From JAJTFW01 sp046160245 (GTDB lineage Bacteria > Bacteroidota > Bacteroidia > AKYH767-A > OLB10): a stretch of 5,767 nt of DNA. Every line of letters begins with the position of its first letter. Position 1 is the stretch's first letter. Under the pieces are notes generated by a model, which ran no database searches, was not told the DNA's origin, and was given only the letters and a program-made list of their open reading frames with translations. The DNA is taken from assembly GCA_046160245.1 (NCBI GenBank), contig JBJXGU010000023.1, positions 1-5,767 on the forward strand. Direction: 5' to 3'. This document shows, piece by piece, positions 5,659-5,767 of the stretch. The position numbers and the translations under genes are program-made.

Positions 5659-5682
5659 AAAGCCTCAAATGAGGCTTTTTTT
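5659..5682 (+). terminator. Rho-independent terminator of the tRNA-Lys gene
   Basis: AAAGCCTC (5659-5666), loop AAAT, then GAGGCTTT (5671-5678) running into an uninterrupted T tract to 5682. The hairpin begins seven bases after the tRNA discriminator, a typical arrangement for a monocistronic tRNA unit. Confidence 0.88.
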
Positions 5683-5767
5683 ATGCCATTTTCAGAATGA
5701 AAATACTGATTACAAATCAATTATATTTTTCATTATTTTAATAATCAGCAAAAAACCAACAAAAATT

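Noticed and set aside
5505..5720. 71-codon open frame on the minus strand
   Set aside because: It runs antisense through the tRNA-Lys gene. Its peptide (AGTRTQGPYIKSVLLYQLSY) is the translation of the tRNA complement, a known source of spurious protein annotations.

Overview
The window looks like a chromosomal segment of a Bacteroidota bacterium (Flavobacteriales/Sphingobacteriales/Chitinophagales-like; no finer call is justified). The reasons are low GC, start codons without Shine-Dalgarno sequences, TAnnTTTG promoter boxes before the tRNA and before both divergently transcribed genes, a tRNA gene without an encoded CCA, and protein families typical of the phylum. I see no phage, transposase, CRISPR array or defence cassette.

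Layout. (1) 1-257, plus strand: the C-terminal end of a CdaA-type diadenylate cyclase that makes c-di-AMP. (2) 258-752: a 495-base convergent intergenic stretch with no convincing gene but several repeat-like blocks: an inverted pair of CTCTGTG-type repeats, a GC-rich block with a hairpin and a 39-codon frame, and a 14-base tandem repeat that ends at the stop codon of the next gene. (3) 753-4099, minus strand: three closely spaced genes, probably one operon, transcribed in the order SDR oxidoreductase, small TPR lipoprotein, and a large polytopic membrane protein with a C-terminal TPR domain (TMTC-like GT-C glycosyltransferase). Gaps are 29 and 12 bases. (4) 4100-4288: a divergent promoter region with two adjacent large palindromes. 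(5) 4289-5455, plus strand: a 388-residue protein with GNAT acetyltransferase-like halves. (6) 5580-5652: tRNA-Lys(TTT) with its own promoter and a rho-independent terminator. The last 85 bases are AT-rich and show nothing further.

How the genes may work together. The membrane GT-C/TPR protein and the TPR lipoprotein probably both act at the cell envelope. The SDR enzyme may be only co-transcribed housekeeping metabolism. No pathway can be assigned from the sequence alone.

The most unusual observation is a paired-palindrome element of about 84 bases inside the reading frame of the TMTC-like gene (1924-2006). It adds about 28 residues to an inter-membrane loop without breaking the frame. Its main palindrome encodes nearly the same peptide on both strands. 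This resembles an in-frame REPIN- or Rickettsia-palindromic-element-like insertion. The double palindrome at 4191-4266, which touches the promoter of the acetyltransferase gene, is the next best lead.
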